From: Dolomedes plantarius
Lineage: Eukaryota; Arthropoda; Arachnida; Araneae; Dolomedidae
Direction of reading: 5' to 3'
Length of the DNA stretch: 64,000 nucleotides
Assembly (NCBI GenBank): GCA_907164885.2
Contig: OU015497.1
Span: forward strand, 67,095,077 to 67,159,076
Below the pieces are notes generated by a model. It was not told where the DNA came from and ran no database searches. It worked only from the letters and a program-made list of their open reading frames with translations. The position numbers and the translations under genes were made by a program. Positions 45,683 through 56,863 of this stretch are shown piece after piece. The stretch's first letter is position 1. Each line of letters begins with the position of its first letter.

Positions 45683-48600
45683 ATGAGTGTTGTAGAACAA
45701 AATCCTGCTGGAAATTTTCCTCGGGTAATTATGGTTCAGCATTTTGCGCCATTCGAAGCCACCTTCAATGGCGGCCCCTCAAGCCAATTCCTAAAGAAAA
45801 TTGAGCATTACTTTCAGCAACAATGCACCCCAGAGGGGGATAAACTTAAAATTGCTCTAGCCGCTTTAAGAGGTAGTGCATTTCAGTGGTACACATGCAT
45901 GCAAAGCAGTAATCTGATTTTTGACTATTTGTCATTCAAGCAACAGTTTCTTAGTGTTTTTCCAAAGACCTTTAATCAAAGTGAAATTGAAGCGGAAATT
46001 TATTCGCTAAGGCAACGTGAAGGTCAGTCTGCATTAGATTTTGCTACAGAAAAGATTTCCAAGTGTGAGGAATATTTAGAAGGGGTAACGGAAGCGGTAA
46101 TCTTAAAAATAGTTATCCAACGTTTGAAGCCAAGTGTTCAAGATTTTTTAGATAATCAAACAATTACAAGCAAGGTTACCCTCCTTCAAGCTTTAGCTAA
46201 ACATTACAATAGGCATTTCTTCGCTACCCCCTATCCTAATTCAGGTACGAGAGATTTTATACACCCCAGCCAAAATTTTTCGCGAGTTTCAAATCGACAT
46301 CGTGGACGGCATGATAGTAAAGCCCAACGTTATAGTAACATTAGTGCGCTTACATTAAAAAATGTGCAACTACCTTATGTGCACTTGCAAATTGATTCAA
46401 TTTCCATAACAACTTTACTTGATACCGGCAGCGAAAGGTCGTACATGTCAGAAAAGTACTTCAAATCGCATTACGACATGAAGCGCTTAAACACACATAA
46501 TAAATTACGAACACTTTCAGCTCAAGGGGAAGAATGTCAAATATTAGGCTCATTATTGACACACATTAGTATACAATCCCAAAAAAACGACCTTGTTTTT
46601 CATGTAATGCGAAATATGCAACTGGAGGTTATCCTAGGGATTGATTTTTGCTACTCGTGTAATGTAGCACTAAATTTCAAGCAGAATTCTATCTCGGTGC
46701 AGATGCACCAACAGTCCAAAGAAGCTGTGCTGCCCGTTCCGGTTGACTTGTCGAAAACGGACTTAAAAGAAAACGAAAAAGTTCGTTTACAGACTACTTT
46801 AAACAAATTTGCCGAGGTATTTTCAGACAAGCCAGGTATTACTCACGTTACAACTCACAAAATTGATACGGGAGACAGTCCCCCAATTCGTGCCCGCCCA
46901 TATAGGTACGATACAAACAAGCAGAATGTTATAGACATTCATATTGATAAAATGCTTCGCCAAAATATTATTTCGCCGGTCGATAGTCCGTGGGCAAGTC
47001 CGGTTGTGTTATGTCGAAAAAAAGGCAACTTGCCTATTACTGATCCCGAAGCCTGGAGATTTGCAGTTGATTACAGGGGACTGAATAAAGTAACAAAATT
47101 CTCTACATATCCTATGCCAATAATTGAGGATATTCTTCATAGTTTAAAGTCATTTAAATACATGACTACTTTAGATTTAACATCCGGGTTTTTCCAAGTA
47201 CCTATGGCGGCTGAAGACGTTAAAAAAACGGCGTTTATAACAAAAAAAGGCACTTTTGCGTTTCGTCGCATGCCCTTTGGACTCAATGGGGCACCTGGCA
47301 CATTCCAAAAACTTATGGATATAGTACTAAGGCCTGTTTTAGGAAAAAACGTTGCCGTATACCTCGACGACATAATTATTACGGGGGAAACTTTAACCGA
47401 GCACTTAGCTCTTTTACAGGAAGTGCTCTCTCTGATAAAACAGGCTGGCTTAACAATAAATACAAAAAAGTGTCAGTTCGTCCGCAAAGAACTACCGTAT
47501 TTAGGATTCAAAATTACGCGTCAGGACGTTCAAACGGATTCATTTAAAATCGACGCTGTAAAAGCGTTTGAAATCCCACAAACGGGAAAACAACTTTCGT
47601 CGTTTCTTGGTCTTTGCTCATATTACCGCACATTTATACCTGCATTCTCGGAAGTCGCCGAACCGCTTTACAAATTGCGAAAGAAACGCACTAAATTTAC
47701 GTGGAGTTCCGAAGCCCAGAACGCCTTCCAAACATTAAAGCAGAAATTGATCCAAGCTCCGGTACTACGCCATCCAGATCACAAGCTACAATTCGTAGTG
47801 CAAACGGATGCTTCTAATGTCGGAATCGGCGCTGTACTAATGCAGGAAAACCAACCTATCGCTTTCACATCGCGAACTTTAAATTCCGCAGAACGAAACT
47901 ATACAACCACTGAAAGGGAATGTTTGGCTATTGTCGTAGCACTCAAAAAATTTCGCTGTTATTTCTCAGAACAGCCGGTTCGGGTTATAACTGACCATGC
48001 TGCTTTAACCCGATTATACTCGGGCAAAAATTTTACGCCTCGTGTCATTCGCAGGGCATTAAAGATCCAGGAATACAACTTAATCATTGAGCATCGTCCG
48101 GGGAAAGGAAATCTGGTAGCGGATGCTTTAAGCAGAGACCCAGAGGGGGAGTCGATAACTCAATATGAAATGCTCACTTCTATTGTGCTAGATAATAAAA
48201 CGCAGTTAAAAGAAGAACTTCGTAAAGACCTGGAATTCGGAGATATAGTTAAATACCTAGAAAACCCCGATCAATTTTCCGGAGTTAATCTGCATGCTAT
48301 ACAGGGTAGAGCACAGAACTATGAACTAGTCGATGATCTCCTTTTTTACAAATCATCCACAAATCGGAATGGTGAAATTCGTCCCGTCATTCCATGTTCA
48401 ATGAGAACACACATTCTACATACTCTTCACGATTTACCTACAGCCGGCCATATGGGTATTCGAAAAACTTTTTCTCGACTTAATGAGGTGGTTTACTGGC
48501 CCCAAATGAGGAAGTGGGTCACCCAGTACGTTCAAAGCTGCGACACTTGTCAGCGTACTAACTACACAAATTACCGCCCCGCGGTTTTTTTACAAAGTAT

Positions 48601-49948
48601 CGTGGCCACGTTCCCTAATGAAATCGTAGGGATAGATTTATTAGGCCCTTATCCCTGTAGTGCAAGTGGAAAATACAGGTTCTTACTCGTAATAGTCGAC
48701 CATTTTTCAAAATGGACCGAAATTATACCCCTGCGTAGAGCCTCAGCCAAAGCAGTTGCTGATGCATTTACACATAATTATGTTTTGCGATATGGTACCC
48801 CTGTAAAAATTATTAGCGATAACGGTGTTCAGTTTGTCAGCGAAGTTTTCACGGACCTGTGTCGCAGGCTTCAAATAAAACATGCAAAAATGGTCACTTA
48901 TAGACCACAGTCGAATATTGCGGAGCGGGTAAATCGCAATGTAGTTAAAATGATTCGCGCATTTATACAAAACAATCATAAAACATGGGATCAACATATA
49001 CAGCAGTTTGCGTTTGCATTACGTTCGGCCGTCCACGACTCGACAGCCAAAACACCTGCCGAAGTTTTTCTAGGCAGAAAGATTATCACCCCTTTAGACA
49101 GTCTATTCTTCGTACCGGGGCAAGCGCCTCAATTTCAACTAGCTTATATTCAGGAGATGCTTCGCGAGGTCAAGCAAGTTAATGACCAGATGCGGAAGCA
49201 ACAGAAGATATACTACGATAAAAATCGTAGGGAGGAGAAATTTGAAGTTGGGCAATGGGTTTTAAAAGCCACCCACTCACTATCTAACGCCAGTAAAGGC
49301 ATAGTCGGGAAATTTTGCCCGAAATTTCAAGGTCCGTACCAAATAAAAAAGGTAGCAGGCCCAGTGGTTACCTTACAAGAAGGCCAACAGCAAGTTCCCG
49401 CAAATATAGACCAGATTAAGAGGTATATAAACCGTGCAGACTATACCCTGTTTTCAAATCAAGTGCAACAAGGTTCACAAGGTTCACAAGATGCTGGACC
49501 CTCGGGGGTCACCAACGAAGACCGTCCTCCCCCTACTCACGATTCCGGTGATAACCTGCATGAGGGAAGCAGCTCCACTCCTGCACAGGAACCCCGGTCA
49601 GGAGTTAAAAGAAAGACTCCCATGACTTCTCCATCGTCGGCGCCTGACTCTCAGCCGTTCGAACATCCACGCAAGCGGGGGAAGCAGACGCAAAGGAAAC
49701 GAAAGATCTCTGCCGCCCAACAAGATCCTCCTCCCAAGAGACCTCCTGTCCATCGTCAAGCCGGACCACCGCCTCAGGACCAACGACCTGCTGCACGAAA
49801 GATGCCCACACGGTCAACGAACCCCTTTACTAGGACTGCGACCGTCAAGAGAGGTTCCACGGACTCGACAGACTGGTGCAAGGAAGTTGCTGCATTCATG
49901 AGGAACAAGTCTTGTATCAACTTTCTTATTCTAACTCCCACCCTTTAA
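45683..49948 (+). CDS. Gag-Pol polyprotein of the inner Ty3/gypsy element
   Basis: One uninterrupted frame of 1421 codons from the first ATG (the open frame extends 72 bases upstream without an ATG). Gag occupies residues 1 to about 215; it lacks a CCHC knuckle and has instead a short Arg- and His-rich patch (SNRHRGRH). Protease: LLDTGSE, catalytic Asp247. Reverse transcriptase: YLDD at 560-563. RNase H: TDAS with Asp709. Integrase: HHCC zinc domain from His916 to Cys953 and Cys956, then Asp985, Asp1046 and Glu1081, followed by a GPY-type module (FQGPYQIKKV). The last 150 or so residues are Gln, Pro and basic, with no chromodomain. No frameshift or stop separates Gag and Pol, so regulation of their ratio must be post-translational or by another route. 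The product copies RNA into DNA in virus-like particles and integrates it. Confidence 0.95.
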   Translation: MSVVEQNPAGNFPRVIMVQHFAPFEATFNGGPSSQFLKKIEHYFQQQCTPEGDKLKIALAALRGSAFQWYTCMQSSNLIFDYLSFKQQFLSVFPKTFNQSEIEAEIYSLRQREGQSALDFATEKISKCEEYLEGVTEAVILKIVIQRLKPSVQDFLDNQTITSKVTLLQALAKHYNRHFFATPYPNSGTRDFIHPSQNFSRVSNRHRGRHDSKAQRYSNISALTLKNVQLPYVHLQIDSISITTLLDTGSERSYMSEKYFKSHYDMKRLNTHNKLRTLSAQGEECQILGSLLTHISIQSQKNDLVFHVMRNMQLEVILGIDFCYSCNVALNFKQNSISVQMHQQSKEAVLPVPVDLSKTDLKENEKVRLQTTLNKFAEVFSDKPGITHVTTHKIDTGDSPPIRARPYRYDTNKQNVIDIHIDKMLRQNIISPVDSPWASPVVLCRKKGNLPITDPEAWRFAVDYRGLNKVTKFSTYPMPIIEDILHSLKSFKYMTTLDLTSGFFQVPMAAEDVKKTAFITKKGTFAFRRMPFGLNGAPGTFQKLMDIVLRPVLGKNVAVYLDDIIITGETLTEHLALLQEVLSLIKQAGLTINTKKCQFVRKELPYLGFKITRQDVQTDSFKIDAVKAFEIPQTGKQLSSFLGLCSYYRTFIPAFSEVAEPLYKLRKKRTKFTWSSEAQNAFQTLKQKLIQAPVLRHPDHKLQFVVQTDASNVGIGAVLMQENQPIAFTSRTLNSAERNYTTTERECLAIVVALKKFRCYFSEQPVRVITDHAALTRLYSGKNFTPRVIRRALKIQEYNLIIEHRPGKGNLVADALSRDPEGESITQYEMLTSIVLDNKTQLKEELRKDLEFGDIVKYLENPDQFSGVNLHAIQGRAQNYELVDDLLFYKSSTNRNGEIRPVIPCSMRTHILHTLHDLPTAGHMGIRKTFSRLNEVVYWPQMRKWVTQYVQSCDTCQRTNYTNYRPAVFLQSIVATFPNEIVGIDLLGPYPCSASGKYRFLLVIVDHFSKWTEIIPLRRASAKAVADAFTHNYVLRYGTPVKIISDNGVQFVSEVFTDLCRRLQIKHAKMVTYRPQSNIAERVNRNVVKMIRAFIQNNHKTWDQHIQQFAFALRSAVHDSTAKTPAEVFLGRKIITPLDSLFFVPGQAPQFQLAYIQEMLREVKQVNDQMRKQQKIYYDKNRREEKFEVGQWVLKATHSLSNASKGIVGKFCPKFQGPYQIKKVAGPVVTLQEGQQQVPANIDQIKRYINRADYTLFSNQVQQGSQGSQDAGPSGVTNEDRPPPTHDSGDNLHEGSSSTPAQEPRSGVKRKTPMTSPSSAPDSQPFEHPRKRGKQTQRKRKISAAQQDPPPKRPPVHRQAGPPPQDQRPAARKMPTRSTNPFTRTATVKRGSTDSTDWCKEVAAFMRNKSCINFLILTPTL

Positions 49949-50470
49949 TAAAACCGAACCAAATTGGTTTGAAATTCCCCAGTATATATACTGTGTAAAC
50001 ATTTTGAGGGGAAGGGGTGAGCCACTGAAAAAAAATACGGCATACTGTTGTTTTATAAATTTTTGAAGGGGACATGTAGTGACTAGGAAAAAAATACATA
50101 CTGCACAATATACCAATTAACCACTAATGTACTAACTTCACAAATCATGACACATGTGCATTATAAATTGGAGGAGAGCAGATACAAACAGTCAAGAAAT
50201 GTCCTGCTGTGCAATTGTGTTGACACTTTTAACTAAAATAAGTTTTTTAGGGCGCAGTTGGCCAGCCCAGTATCCGCAACTCTGTAAATCCACTGTGTGA
50301 TGGTGTCACCTGGACCCTTCGGGGTTAGTTTTGTAAAATGGTAGTGGCGTTTTTCCCCCACTCAACGTGTGGAAGGTTTTTTGGCTTTGCCACCCATTAT
50401 GTAAAAAGTCAGACCAGCACGCGTTTTCAATTAGTTAACTGAAGCCGTTCAGACCTCAGTTACCTAATTT
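49949..50470 (+). other. 3' untranslated region of the inner element
   Basis: About 0.5 kb between the pol stop and the polypurine tract. No envelope-like or other frame is seen. Confidence 0.7.
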
Positions 50471-50488
50471 TTTTTCGAGGGAGGGCAG
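50471..50488 (+). other. Polypurine tract of the inner element
   Basis: T-rich sequence followed by CGAGGGAGGGCAG immediately before the 3' LTR, the expected place for second-strand priming. Confidence 0.8.
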
Positions 50489-50924
50489 TGTAAGGTATAC
50501 ACAAGATTCGATTCACAAGAATCGAACTTTTGAGTGAATTAAAGAAGCTGCTTCAGATATGCTAATTTCGGCATACGCTCTTAGTATAAATTCCACGCAG
50601 CGTCATTAATGAAAAAGGGGAGGTTGTTAAGGTTGAAAAGGTGTTATCCTGCGCTAGTGCTTAGCGGGCCAGAAGTTTACATGGCAGTACTGCTAGTTTG
50701 ACTTACTGTTCGTGAGTATAAAAATATATTGTTCTTGAAAGCTGTGTTTATACATTCCGTACAAGTAGTACGTATGCTTATTGCTGTAAAAGCCAATTAT
50801 ATGTGCAACGAATTCAATAAACATTGTTTCATGTATAAACTGTGTTTGTATAAAATTCCAATAGAGTGCCACTTCAAATTATATACACCCAAGTCTGGGT
50901 AGAAGTGAGCATAGAAACTCTATA
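50489..50924 (+). repeat. 3' LTR of the inner element
   Basis: 436 bp, the same length as the 5' LTR, with about five substitutions (for example at 50592, 50694 and around 50843-50867). Followed by AACA. Confidence 0.95.
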
Positions 50925-50928
50925 AACA
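50925..50928. repeat. Target-site duplication AACA (right)
   Basis: Matches 45110-45113. Outer gag resumes at 50929 in the same frame. Confidence 0.85.
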
Positions 50929-53900
50929 TCATTGTGAGGAACCTGAATTTGAAAAAGATCAGGCGCCAGAATGACAATTACTGTCATTGAGGGGGAACAT
51001 TATCAGAAATAATGGGGTTAACAAAACAAAAAGACTATATGAAAATGAGAAACAGAATTTTTTAAATTGTGTGATTGACACTGCTTCGACTATTAGTCTG
51101 ATGTCACAAAAACTGGTCAAGCAATGTCAACTGAAATGTTATTCAAGTTCTCCAATTAAGGTCAGGCAAGCTGAGGGTGAAATCTTAATTACAACTAAAT
51201 GTGTATTAACTTTGAAAATAGGGAAAATAATTAGAAACATTTCTGCATATGTTTTCGACAATGACTTGCCTTATCTTATTCTGGGACTTCCTGAGTGTAA
51301 AGAGTTTAAATTAGTACTTGACTGCAACCAATTTTGTGTGTATCAAAATAGAATTTCTTTGAAGATGGTTAATATTTGTGATATAAGTAAAATTTCATTA
51401 CACCTACAAAATAAATGTGATAATAAGCATGTGTATAATAATAGTAATGTTCATGAAATTGAAGTTTCTGATATGTTTAACCCTTATGAAGAGAACTCGC
51501 AGAAAGAAAATGATATTTTCTGTATTGATTATCATGTAAATGACAATTTTAATGAACACTCTGGTGAAATAAAAGCAGAAAGTACCCCAAATTATGAAAA
51601 TGTTGACATTAATGATCAAATCAAAAATTTAGATGTTGATAGGGAATTAAAGAATTTATTGCACAAAAATAATAGACTGTTTTCAACTAACAAATATGAC
51701 ATAGGCAAAATAAGGATGGAACCCCAAAGAGTAATCCTAAATTCTGATTTACAAGTGAGTCTAAGAGCATACAGGACTTCGCCAATTGTGGAAAAAGAGA
51801 TCAGGACCCAAATTAAAAATTTGTTAGAAGCAGGAATCATAAAAGAATGACATAGTTCATACTCAAGTCCTGTGACTTTGGCAAGAAAGCGAAATGAAGG
51901 AAACAATAGACTTTGTATTGATTTCAGAAAACTAAATTTAATTACTAAGACAGATGCAGAACCATTACCCAGAATTGATGATATTCTAGATAAATTAAGC
52001 AGAGCTAATTACTTTTCAACTTTAGACCTTACCTCAGGGTATTGGCATGTACCCGTCCACCCAAAAGATACTGAGAAATTGGCATTTGCCACTACATTTG
52101 GCTTATACGAGTGGCTAAGACTTCCATTTGGCTTAAAGAACGCCCCTGCAATATTCAATAGGACTATCAGGAGAATTTTAGATAAATATAAAGTTAACTT
52201 TGCATGCCACTATTTCGATGATATTATAATTTTTTCAAACTCCAAAGAACAACACCTTGAACATTTAGATACACTGTTTAACATTTTCAAAAAAAAGAAT
52301 ATCAAGTTAAAATTAACTAAATGTACTTTTCTGCAACAACAAATTAATTTTCTTGTATATAATGTAACAAATGGAATCTTGCCCCAGACAACATTAACAT
52401 TGAAAAGATAAAGTGTTTGAAACCACCAACTAATGTAAAAGAACTCCAAAGATTCTTGGGCACAATAAATGTGTATAATAAGTTTATTCCAAAATATGCA
52501 AAAGTAAGACATCCATTAAATACATTATTGAAAAAGGGAGTAAAATGGGGATGGTCAGACAAGTGCCAAGAAGCTTTTGAGGATTTTAAGAATTTATTGA
52601 TTTGTAAACCAATATTGCAATTGTATGATGTAAACAAAGACTGTCATTTATTTGTGGATGCCAGTAAACATCAGGTTGGAGCTGTTTTAAAACATCCAGG
52701 TGAAGATGGGGTGTTGCATCCCATAGCATATCACTCTCGTGTATTAAAGGACTATGAGGCAAACTATTCTATTACTGAACTTGAGTGTTTGGCAATTGTG
52801 GACAGTTTAGACAGGTACTATCATTATCTCCACGGGAAAAAGTTCACAATTCACACAGAACATGCTGCCTGAGTTTGGCTTAAAAATGTGAAAAATCTTC
52901 GAGGTCGACTCTTTCGCTGGTCATTAAAACTAAGTATGTTCGACTATGAAATTAAATACCAGAAGGGAACTGCAAATATTGAAGCTGACATGGTTTCCAG
53001 AAACCCTATTCTAGAACCTAAAACCCAAATAAATCATTTAATTGAACTAAGAAAAATTGTAGAATTTCAAAATAAAGACAATGTGCAGGGACTTAAATAT
53101 AAAAAACTAAATGATGTAATCTACGTGAGAAAGAAAGGATTTTTAAAAATTGTAGTACCATTTTCATTGAGGTTAGAAATTTTAAAAAGATCCCACGAGG
53201 ACTATGGACACCCTGGAATAAATAAAGCAATGCAATTACTTACACCCCAATATTATTGGCCCAAAATCAATGAGGACATTAGTAATTATGTTAAACATTG
53301 CCATACTTGTCAATTAAACAAAAAGAAAAGACAGAAAAGGTTTGGATTGCTGCAAGAAGTACCTCCGACAGACCAACCCTTTGAGTGCTTAAGTTTAGAC
53401 ACAGTAGGCGGATTTAATTACTATAATTCCACAAGGAAATATTTACATTTGATAATTGACCATGCAACGCGTTATATTTGGGCTTTTCCATCAAAAAGCG
53501 TAAATACTGAAACTTATACAAATTGCTTAAAACAAATATTCCAAATTCAAACACCAAAAAAATTGCTGACAGACAGAAATGCAGCTTTTACATGTTCAAA
53601 GTTTAGAAGATTTTTAGAGCATAATAATGTGCAACAATTACTTACATCGAGTCATCATCCACAAACGAATGGGAAGGTAGAGAGGGTAAATCAAACAATA
53701 ATTACTAGATTAAGGTGCAAAGTACATAACTCAACAAGTAAAACTCCTTGGACAACCCTATTAAATGAAGTAATTAATGAATACAATCATACGCCTCATT
53801 CAGTTACCAAAATGACCCCAGCTTACCTACTTTTTGGAATATTACCTTATGAACCTCATGTTAAAAAACAAGATTTTTATCCTCAGGTGGATGAGGCGAG

Positions 53901-54204
53901 AAAATTAGCCAAAGAAAGGACAATTAATTACCTTAATAGGAATAAAGTAAAATATGATGCACGTTTTGTAGAATCTAAATTTAATGTTGGAGATTTAGTG
54001 TTATTCGAAGAATTTCACTACCCTAATACAATAAAATTAAGCTCACCCTATTCTGGACCTTACACTATTCTAAAACAAATGTCAAAAGTTAATTATGGAA
54101 TTGTTAAACCAAACGTTCACACTAAACGAGATTCTGAAATTGTCCATGCTCGCAGATTAAGATATTATAATGCAGCAGAGAACTTAAAACTACGCCACGA
54201 ATAA
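50929..54204 (+). pseudogene. End of gag and pol of the outer Ty3/gypsy element, broken
   Basis: Gag continues for about 15 codons to TGA at 50972-50974, after which the same frame runs on as pol. Protease: IDTAS with Asp at 51077. RT begins before a second in-frame TGA (51848) and carries FDD at 52214-52222. A one-base frame change lies between about 52380 and 52395. RNase H (DASKHQVGAV, Asp at 52657) is followed by a third TGA at 52870. Integrase has HHCC (CHTCQ near 53300) and Asp 53398, Asp 53572, Glu 53680, then a GPY-like module near 54055. Protein similarity continues smoothly across each break, so the last two TGAs and the frameshift are decay; the first may be functional. The end of the frame, 54204, fits a complete integrase. 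Confidence 0.9.
50972..50980 (+). promoter_or_regulatory. Gag stop in a readthrough-type context (TGA CAA TTA)
   Basis: Gag and pol of the outer element are in one frame separated by this single stop. The six bases after it, CAA TTA, match the CAR-YYA context known to promote stop-codon readthrough, first described for tobacco mosaic virus. Whether it works here is inference. Confidence 0.5.
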
Positions 54205-56190
54205 TGACAAACATTAGATCCATTTTTTTCTTTTCTATGTGATGCTTAACATCATTATATTTTTTTTAATTGATATAATTAATTATGTGTTGTCCTACTA
54301 AAAATATTTAAAAAAAAAAACTGTCTAACTTCAACTTTCTTCTTAAGAATACTATTATATGTGAATTTTTTTGGGATCTCAATTTAAACACCGATTATGA
54401 CAACTCTACTTCTTTAATCTTTCAGTAAATTTTCTATTTCTTGAAAAACACTTTCCTATCACCCACCTCTAGAATCGTGTTGGATGTCGTCCCAACTGTT
54501 TAAGATCTTATTAATTAATTTTTTTTTGCTATTTGTTTTTAATTCATCAACTGAGTCACTTAAAGTGCTGAAGATCATATGCTTGAGTAATGACTAAAAC
54601 AGGGCTGGGATGGCCACTCCTTTTGTCCTCCCATTTCTATATATTATACTTCCACAGGTATGGCAACTGCACCTTTTCCTTTTTCTCCATCTTTGTACTA
54701 TGCAAGATGTTGTTTTTCAATGCAGTCATATTCTGTCGGAGATTCACGATTAGTCACGATTACAACCCCTCACTGCTTAGAGGTAGAATTAAAAAATTTG
54801 AGACTAAGAGTTGGGGAACACACATACAACAAGGTACCTTCAACACAAGGAAATGGATCCACATAAACTTATAATAAATGTACAAAAATGAATAGTAAAT
54901 AAATAATTTGAAAATAAAGTGAAAAGTATTGAGAATAAATAAATAAAGTTAGAATAAATATGAATAAGTATAACTAAAGAATATTGAATAAAATTTTGGA
55001 ATGAATAAATATTGTCGGAATAAAAAGGAATATAGGAAATGATGAAATGAGAATAAAAAGAAATTAAAAGGATATTGAAAATAGATTTTTTTTGATAATA
55101 AGTAATATTGAAATAAAGGAGATAATGGATATTAAGAAAAAATAATGAGATAAATAAAAATATGAAAACTAGATATAATAGAAAAGGATAGATATACTGA
55201 AAACTCGTACAAGATTGAGTTATTTGATTAACAAAGTATATGTTCTGTAATTTTATATATGATCTATATATTAGAAGTGTGATTTTATTAAAACTTGTGA
55301 TTTTTATTGAAAGTGTGATTTTTATTATAAACTGTGATTTTTATTATTTAACTAAAGAACTAATTTTCTTTATATGTAAACAAGTCGAGATAATGTGATG
55401 TTTATGCATTCTACGTTTGTGAAGCAGAAATAACACAGCACTAAAAAGACTGTGATTTTTTTTTATGTAACCAACTACAAAGGACTAATTTTTTTTAATT
55501 TAAGCCAAAAAATTGTGATTTTTTTGTGTATTCTGCGCTTGCGAGATGATAGGTCACAGAACCTACCGAACTGTGATTTTTTTTTTTGTACTTTTCTCAA
55601 GCAACATACTGTAGCTAACATAACAATGACAATGAATCATAAGCTATCATATGTACCTTACAAACTTTTTTGGACTCACCCCAATGTTGTGAGAGTTGAG
55701 GATTAAAGTACAATAACTTCAAATTATTATTGTCATGTTTTATTCCATTTACTTAACATAATTGTTTGTTGATTTTGATATTTGCATTGTTATATTCTAT
55801 TATTTGTGTGAGTCGACTCAAAATTAAAACTGATGTAGAGTGAAAATTTAATAACTTAGTTTTATTTTAGTTAAATTTAATTGATTTTTTTTTCTGAGAT
55901 TTTGTTGTGTGGGGAGACGTCCCTGTTCAACAGGTTTCAAAAACATGCTTATGTAAAATTTTCAATTTTATCATTATGTGTATTTCTTTTTAGTGATTTT
56001 ATATATATTTTTCAGTAAATTTGATAATGTTGTTATGTCAGCTCATCAAGTGGTTAAAAAAATTTTTTTTGCAATTTAACTTTAATTGAAATTGATTCGT
56101 TAACTTATTCCAAATTTTTTAATGCCCATTCTTCTCACTCATCTGAGTGAGTCTGCCCTCCAATGGAGGCATTGTAGGTCAGCCTCTTCT
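54205..56190. other. AT-rich DNA downstream of outer pol
   Basis: No envelope or other known protein is seen. A GTGATTTTTATT motif repeats four times at about 25-bp spacing (55277-55350) and recurs loosely to 55580. Part may be the 3' untranslated region of the outer element. Confidence 0.5.
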
Positions 56191-56207
56191 CGGACGGGGG
56201 GGGGGGA
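56191..56207 (+). other. G-run, candidate polypurine tract
   Basis: CGGACGGGGGGGGGGA immediately before the LTR at 56211. Its position suits a polypurine tract, which would make the following LTR a 3' LTR rather than a solo one. Confidence 0.5.
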
Positions 56208-56210
56208 TAT

Positions 56211-56771
56211 TCTATAATATTAAAAACTACTAATTTCTTAATTCAACACTCTTAACATTTAAAAACTATTAATTCCTCACTTTACTATTCCAAATTACAA
56301 ACCCTTTTTTAATCCCTTAAAACATTTAATTCCCTTTGGGCATTCGCGTTAAATTCCATTATTACAGCCTTAGGCAAAATCATTCAAGATGGCTGTCTTT
56401 TTTAACTAAAGAGAAGTTGTGTGGCGTCACTACGAGAGTAAATCAGTTCTGCGCATCAATAATAACTTTAAACCAATCAACCATTAAGACACACCTTTTA
56501 ATCACGTGATGAGATAGAGTTTATATAACTCATGACGTCCGGCAGTAGGAGGGATTTTTTGTAATTGCTAGTGCTGCATCCATACCGACGGATCGGTCGG
56601 TGATCTCAATAAAATGTAATCGTGAAATTTGTGTTATCATTTGTGTCCGAGGGTGGAGAGGAAAGCGGGAAACGATTTGAACATGTGTGATGCACGGCCG
56701 GGCGACATGATGAACCATTACTCAAAATTATACAACTCAGCTCTTCCTTCGTCGGCCCGCTCTCCTGTCAT

Positions 56772-56774
<3 letters not shown>
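56211..56774 (+). repeat. LTR, plus orientation, next to (TA)n
   Basis: Starts TCTATAATATTAAAAAC and ends CTGTCATTACA just before the (TA)n tract. CCAAT at 56473, ATCACGTGAT at 56501, TATATAA at 56521, TGACGTCC at 56533 and AATAAA at 56608 form a credible promoter and polyadenylation unit. The first 400 bp are the reverse complement of the facing LTR; after AATAAAATGT the two differ completely. Confidence 0.72.

Positions 56775-56859
<85 letters not shown>
56775..56859. repeat. (TA)n microsatellite between two LTRs
   Basis: About 42 uninterrupted TA units. Confidence 0.97.

Positions 56860-56863
<4 letters not shown>

Larger units (their letters stand above)
45114..50924 (+). mobile_element. 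Inner Ty3/gypsy retrotransposon, apparently intact
   Basis: Complete structure: 436-bp LTR, primer-binding site, one long Gag-Pol frame, polypurine tract, 436-bp LTR and a 4-bp target duplication. The LTRs differ at about five positions by eye, so the insertion is young relative to its host element. There is no envelope-like frame between pol and the 3' LTR. Confidence 0.95.
44194..54204 (+). mobile_element. Outer Ty3/gypsy element, decayed and interrupted
   Basis: Gag (44194-45113), the end of gag and a complete-looking but broken pol (50929-54204) belong to one element split by the inner element. Removing the inner element and one AACA copy puts the two gag parts in one frame. Domain order is Gag, protease, RT, RNase H, integrase. 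LTR termini are not established; the LTR at 56211, preceded by a G-run, is a candidate 3' LTR. Confidence 0.85.

Noticed and set aside
48985..49817. Secondary frames on both strands overlapping the inner pol
   Set aside because: They are shadows of the long Gag-Pol frame with no family similarity.
54590..54874. Possible envelope gene of the outer retroelement
   Set aside because: The frame is short, lacks a signal peptide, a furin-type site or a clear membrane anchor, and overlaps another random frame.
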